A stretch of 64,000 nucleotides of DNA from Callaeas wilsoni (lineage: Eukaryota; Chordata; Aves; Passeriformes; Callaeidae): NCBI GenBank assembly GCA_013398955.1, contig VWPU01006249.1, positions 1-64,000 of the forward strand, read 5' to 3'. Shown here one piece after another: positions 59,766 to 64,000 of the stretch. The translations under genes and the position numbers were made by a program. Below the pieces are notes generated by a model. That model searched no databases. It worked only from the letters and a program-made list of their open reading frames with translations, and was not told the origin of the DNA. Within the stretch, counting starts at the first letter, position 1. The number at the start of each line of letters is the position of its first letter.

Positions 59766-60899
59766 GAGCTGGAAGGACATCCAGTACTGTCTTCTTCTCC
59801 AAAGCTTCAACTCAGTAAATAGGAGCAGTGAATGCAGCATTATTTTTCAGTATGCTTGTAATTGCAAGATGTGCACCTATTAGCAGCATGGGAGTCACAG
59901 TAGCTCCTCCACACAAGAATCTTTTATTGTTCACATGAGTAGCTTCTCATATTTTCCTCTAACAAGCTTCTGAGTATTTCCGGCAGAATTCCTGTGAGAT
60001 TAAACATCATATAAAATGTATTTGTCTCACGCAAGATATGACTTGCTTTTGAACCATCAGCAATCATCCCAGCAATTGCTAGGATACAACTGCATTTTTT
60101 TATTGTTATTACTGTTTTTCCATTTTCTGTCCTGGATTTTGTAAGCCACCAGTCCTATCACTAATTATGCTAACAAGGTCCTGAGGTTGATTTAGAGGCT
60201 CTGCTACAATGCCAGCCCCTCAGTTTACATCTCAAGTATCGGCATGTTTATTGTAGATGTCTGTTAAGAGAAGCTACTTTTTCCATGCTTGTATGAAGAG
60301 TGAGAGCAGGAGCCAGAGTTGGAGGGGAGCAGTGCAGAATGACACACAGAAATGAGAAAAAGCAAATATCTGCATCCTTCTGGCAAAAGGACTGACACTG
60401 CCGCGGCACACAGGGGTTTGCCCGGAGCTTCTTATTGACACCTAATGCTCGATTTCATCCAGTCTTCCCCCAAATACAGACCAAAGAGACTCCTGAAAGC
60501 AGAGTTCAGTGCTGAGGCCGGCCCCCCGTTTGGTGTATTGATGACTTCGCAGGGCTGATGTGTGTATTAGTCACCCTTGCTGGTTCATTGCTGATCTGAA
60601 CGACAGAGGTTAAATAATTGCGAAAGCAGGGCTGATGTCATCACGGCGCCTGACTGGAGCTGCTACTTGGAACTGCTGAGAGAGATGTATTTGCTTTGCT
60701 TTTGCCCAGGAAAGGGGTCAGGCCGGGCAGGGGTTCTCGCCCCTCCTCAGCCCCACAGGCCAGCGCACAATGTCTGTGTGCCTGAGCTGCTCCCACCTTC
60801 CCCAGCCGCTCCCCGACAGTACCGCGAGGAGCTGAGCTGGGGACAGCAGCTTCCCTCTGCAGTCCTCTTCCTCCCTGCTTCTCCCTATTCCTCCCAGTC
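59766..60899. other. Unique sequence before the LTR
   Basis: Unique DNA, GC-rich from 60715 to 60895. No retroviral internal sequence was recognised here. Confidence 0.35.
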
Positions 60900-61377
60900 T
60901 GTTGCGGTGGTCCAGCCCACCTTTGGGCTGAGCATGGACAAAGGCATGCAGTAGGTGGAAGTTCCAGCCTCCTGGATGTCATTCCACCTAGTTATTCCTC
61001 CCTTGTCCCAGAAACATCTTTTTTCTTTAGTCACCCATTGGTTCTACCCTTCATGTTTATGTATATCCTTGTTGTCTAGTCAATTAAGTTCTGGAAAGTT
61101 CTGTTGTTCTATAATCCCCATTGGTCTATTGTAATTGAACCCTCTCTATTGTTCCTTTTATGGTATATCTGACACCTTTTGTCTTCTCCCTATTGGTTTC
61201 TCTCTTTGTATCTCCCTTCTCCTCCCCTACTTTAAAAGACAGTGGAACTGTCATTCTGCGCTCTGCCCTCTTTTGTTGCTCCTCATCCTGGCCTCCTGAC
61301 CTCCGGGTTAGGAATAAAGACTTGGGTGCTGCAGCATTGAGTCTCTCTTTCCTCCTTCGCCTCTGCCGATCGCGACA
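60900..61377 (+). mobile_element. Endogenous retrovirus LTR, probably solo
   Basis: A 478-base segment begins TGTTGCGG and ends CGCGACA; the ends are 6-of-7 reverse complements, the usual LTR terminal inverted repeat (TG...CA). Inside, three ATTGG (inverted CCAAT) boxes lie at 61037, 61120 and 61192, a TATA-like TTTAAAAG at 61231-61238, and a poly(A) signal AATAAA at 61313-61318. This gives a U3 of about 360, a short R and a U5 of about 50 bases in plus orientation. No primer-binding site, gag, pol or env sequence follows, and no clear target-site duplication was seen (CAGTC before, GTTCC after). Most likely a solo or truncated LTR; the family was not identified. Confidence 0.68.
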
Positions 61378-61805
61378 GTTCCCATCGACTGCTGCCAGCT
61401 CCACTGTGAGCCCAGACGCAGACAGCTCCAGCAGGAGCTTCTAGCAGGCACAAAGCTTCTCACTGTCTCGCCACCGGGACACTTGAAGCTAGTCGCCTGC
61501 TCGGCCACCGAGTGGTCAAGCGGTCAGCAGCACCAGTCTACAGGGATGCTGGGGACTTCTAAAAATCAGATGCGTGTACATTTACAAGGCCCTCCTATGT
61601 TCACTGTACCGCGTGTGCAGGCCCCAGCACCACAAGTCAGGATCTCTTTTGTTGTGTGTTTTCTTGTACAGACCTCTTTTGCTGACCATGTCATGTGCGT
61701 ATCACAGATAAGCTGGCCATGTGTCATGTAACCTTGTAAACGTAGATGGGCCTTTTCTACTTACTGTTTAACACTGAGAATACGTTTGGCTCTGTATGAG
61801 GCATA
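61378..61805. other. Sequence following the LTR, unrecognised
   Basis: Unique-looking DNA with scattered CpGs to 61620. It could include degraded retroviral leader sequence next to the LTR, but no motif supports that. Confidence 0.25.
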
Positions 61806-61810
61806 AAAAA

Positions 61811-61872
61811 TAAAGACAGAGCCTGCCCTAAAGAGTTTGTACTCTAAATGTCAGACAGAGAAAAGACAGGAT
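61811..61872. repeat. Ancient amniote repeat fragment (CCTGCCCTAAAGAGTTTGTA type)
   Basis: AAAGACAGAGCCTGCCCTAA then AGAGTTTGTACTCTAAATGT CAGACAGAGAAAAGACAGGA. The remembered form is GACAGACCCTGCCCCAAAGA, GCTTACAATCTAAAT, AAGACAGACAAAGG. Same group as the piece at 39903-39980. Confidence 0.55.
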
Positions 61873-64000
61873 GCGCTGTGGTGAGAGAGACTTCTGATGT
61901 GTTTGTAATTTAAATAGGAAAAAAACCCTAAACTTCCTTCACAGGAAAAGAGTGTGTGCCTGTTTGTTTGTAAGAGGACTTGAGAAAAGAAAAAGTAACA
62001 GTTTTATGACAGTTTGCTGGGGGAGAGGCTTCTTTTAACACCTGCACTGGAGCTCAGGAGAAAGAACTGGGTGTAGATGCTTGTGTGGTCTGTGCCTATT
62101 GTTCCTCTGTTCTCTGAGTGAAATTCAGTTCTGGCTTCTGAGGGCGCAACTTGCAGCTGACACCAGGGCTGCCTTTATTGGCACATGTGCCAATCCCTTT
62201 ACTCCTTGAGCTCTTCCCTGTGGCTCTGTTGCGTTTTCCTGCTCTGTGTCTAATCCCTGTCTTGTGTTGTGTTTTATGCTTTTAATGAGAAGGGATAGAC
62301 AGCAAAGCAAAACTTTCATGCTGTGATCATAGAAGAGAAGCTATTTATTTCTGTGTTTCATGTGATGCCATGAAAACAGTCAGCAGTCTTGCAGGAGAGC
62401 TCTGCAGCATCCACAGCACCTTTGCTGATGCCAGCTGACATTCTGTAGCACGTGCCCCTTGCACTGCTGTTCTGCATCCTCAGGCTGTGGAATCAGGAAT
62501 TAGTAGTGCAAGGGGCACATTTGATCCTTTTTTAGGTGCACAGGTTTCCAGGTCTAAAACTTCTTAAATTCTGACTAGGACTTGTCAACATTTTTATTAT
62601 ACATGTACACATTTGTATTTTAGGAAAATGAAGTGCTGGGTGTGGGTATGTGCTAATGCTAAAAAGGAAACACAACCATATGAAGCTTCCTAAAGCCTTA
62701 TATTAAAATACCAGAAGGGTTTGACTGGGTTGTAGAGGTATGTGGAAAAGCCTTGGTCCACCTTGCTGCCAAAGACAGACACCTCCCTGGATTTATTTCA
62801 AAGTGGTCAAGACCACAGATGTAAACAGGAAAGTTCTGTGGGCCACACCATCTTAGTGAGAGACTGTCACAGCTGGAGAGTGCCTTGTGACACTGGGATA
62901 TAATTTCACCCAGGAAGCTGTTTCAGGGTACTGGAGCCTGTCAGAAGTTTGAATTCCCTTAGTGGTGTCTATCTCGTCAGCTTGAACCTTCAGGAGACAG
63001 TAAAGGCCCGAATCCCAGCTTGTTCAAACTGTCTTCACACTGGCTTGGTTTTACTGTGAGAGAGACTCAGTTTCCCTGGCTTGAATTTTACTCCACAGCT
63101 CCAGAGGAAGTGTGAGCACAACTAGGGCTGTTTCTGTGCCTCTGTGAACTCAGAATTCAGCACAGTGTCCTGAAATGATGTGTGCATGTAGGACTCCAGA
63201 CCAATCACACTGCAAATTTAATACTAATCACAGCAACAACATCCTGATTACCTGGGGGGAAGTAAAAAACAATGCAGTGATACCTCCAGGACGCAGGGCA
63301 GGTCCCTCACCCCTTGGAGCTGCCATTTCCAGCTGCTGTGCCAAAGCACACTGGTTTGCTGTGGTGATGGCAGAGAGCACACAACAGTCCAAAGTCCCCA
63401 TGGGAAGCTCTGGTTACAGCCCCTCATCCAGCTGAGCTGGATCTGCCCAGAAGAAGGTGGAACTGAGCCCTGCTTGCCCGTCTCCAGCTGCAGCCTGGCA
63501 GTGGGACCCACCGTTCCACTTTACTGATGGCTGACTATGACCAAAGGAGGCTTTGTGGCTGGGCTTAGCTGGAGCCCAGGGCTGCTCTGACCACTGCACG
63601 TCTTCTGCATCCCAAGCAGGATGATCACCCACCTTGGAAATAACTACGTGATTAAGGGAAGAATGCCCTTTTGAAGGAGCAATTTAAAGAAATGTCATTT
63701 CCCTTAGCAAATCATCTGTTTTTTAGGTCCTTATGTTCACATCTACTACCCTTGAATATACAATTCAGTCCTGTAGACTTCAATTTGTTACTGAAAATAG
63801 TACTTATGACCAGTTTTGCTACTTTTTCAATATATTTTTAAAGCAAGTCATAAGACTCTTTACATGAATAACCGGAATTAACCTTCATTTGTGCCTTAAT
63901 TTGAAGTTCAAACTTAACATAATCAATATTTTGTGGTCTACTGCAATCTGTTCAAGTCTGTTTATCCAAGGAAATTATTTGTTCCCCTTCTGCATTTGAG
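61873..64000. other. Unique gene-poor tract to the right edge
   Basis: Unique DNA. A 15-base inverted match (GCACGTGCCCCTTGCACT at 62449 and AGTGCAAGGGGCAC at 62505) suggests a weak hairpin. The last 360 bases are AT-rich. No gene or RNA was recognised. Confidence 0.35.

Noticed and set aside
61378..61560. Possible retroviral leader or primer-binding site after the LTR
   Set aside because: The bases after the LTR end do not match any tRNA-complementary primer-binding site I know, and no gag start is recognisable.
1..64000. CRISPR arrays, operons, prophage or bacterial-type features
   Set aside because: The sequence is vertebrate nuclear DNA; the only array of regular repeats (15636-16316) has no unique spacers.

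Overview
The window looks like bird nuclear DNA, most likely a gene desert or a very large intron. The evidence is two clear CR1 LINE 3' ends with the avian consensus layout (about 10.92-11.06 kb and 48.52-48.69 kb), one retroviral LTR (60.9-61.4 kb), amniote-type ancient repeats (MIR-like SINEs, an L2-type 3' end, palindromic GAAGTCA-type elements), AT-rich sequence with few CpGs, and no compact genes. The species cannot be named; an avian origin is a strong inference and a songbird is only a guess.

No protein-coding gene can be supported with confidence. The longest open frames are a tandem repeat open in every forward frame (15.5-16.4 kb), microsatellite translations (10.5, 13.3, 28.2-28.6 kb) or unrecognised frames near chance length (3537-4211, 224 aa). 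A few exon-like arrangements are reported as weak candidates: 8256-8279 (+), a possible first exon ending at 52809 (+), and 48019-48138 (-).

Layout. Bases 1-350 are a dense CpG island cut by the left edge, probably belonging to a promoter mostly outside the window; a CpG-containing, homeodomain/YY1-motif segment follows (720-1030). From 1 to 15 kb there is mostly unique AT-rich DNA with simple repeats, a possible pogo-like DNA transposon relic (9.48-9.64 kb) and a CR1 end. At 15.64-16.32 kb sits a minisatellite of about 20 monomers, the last part built from five identical 68-bp higher-order units. From 16 to 28 kb there are enhancer-like segments (17.84-18.20, 23.44-23.72 kb), a MIR, and a fragment of a LINE endonuclease (LILGDFN motif, 20.3-20.5 kb). 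A polypyrimidine tract holds an assembly gap (28,319-28,433). From 29 to 60 kb the sequence is a mosaic of unique DNA and many old MIR-like, L2-like and palindromic relics, plus one CR1 and an exact 69-bp duplication. The last 4 kb carry the LTR and unique sequence.

The genes cannot be described as working together because none is established. The useful content is repeat archaeology, candidate regulatory elements and one young minisatellite. Family assignments come from remembered consensus layouts without alignment, so repeat boundaries are approximate to tens of bases. I did not find a convincing undescribed biological system.
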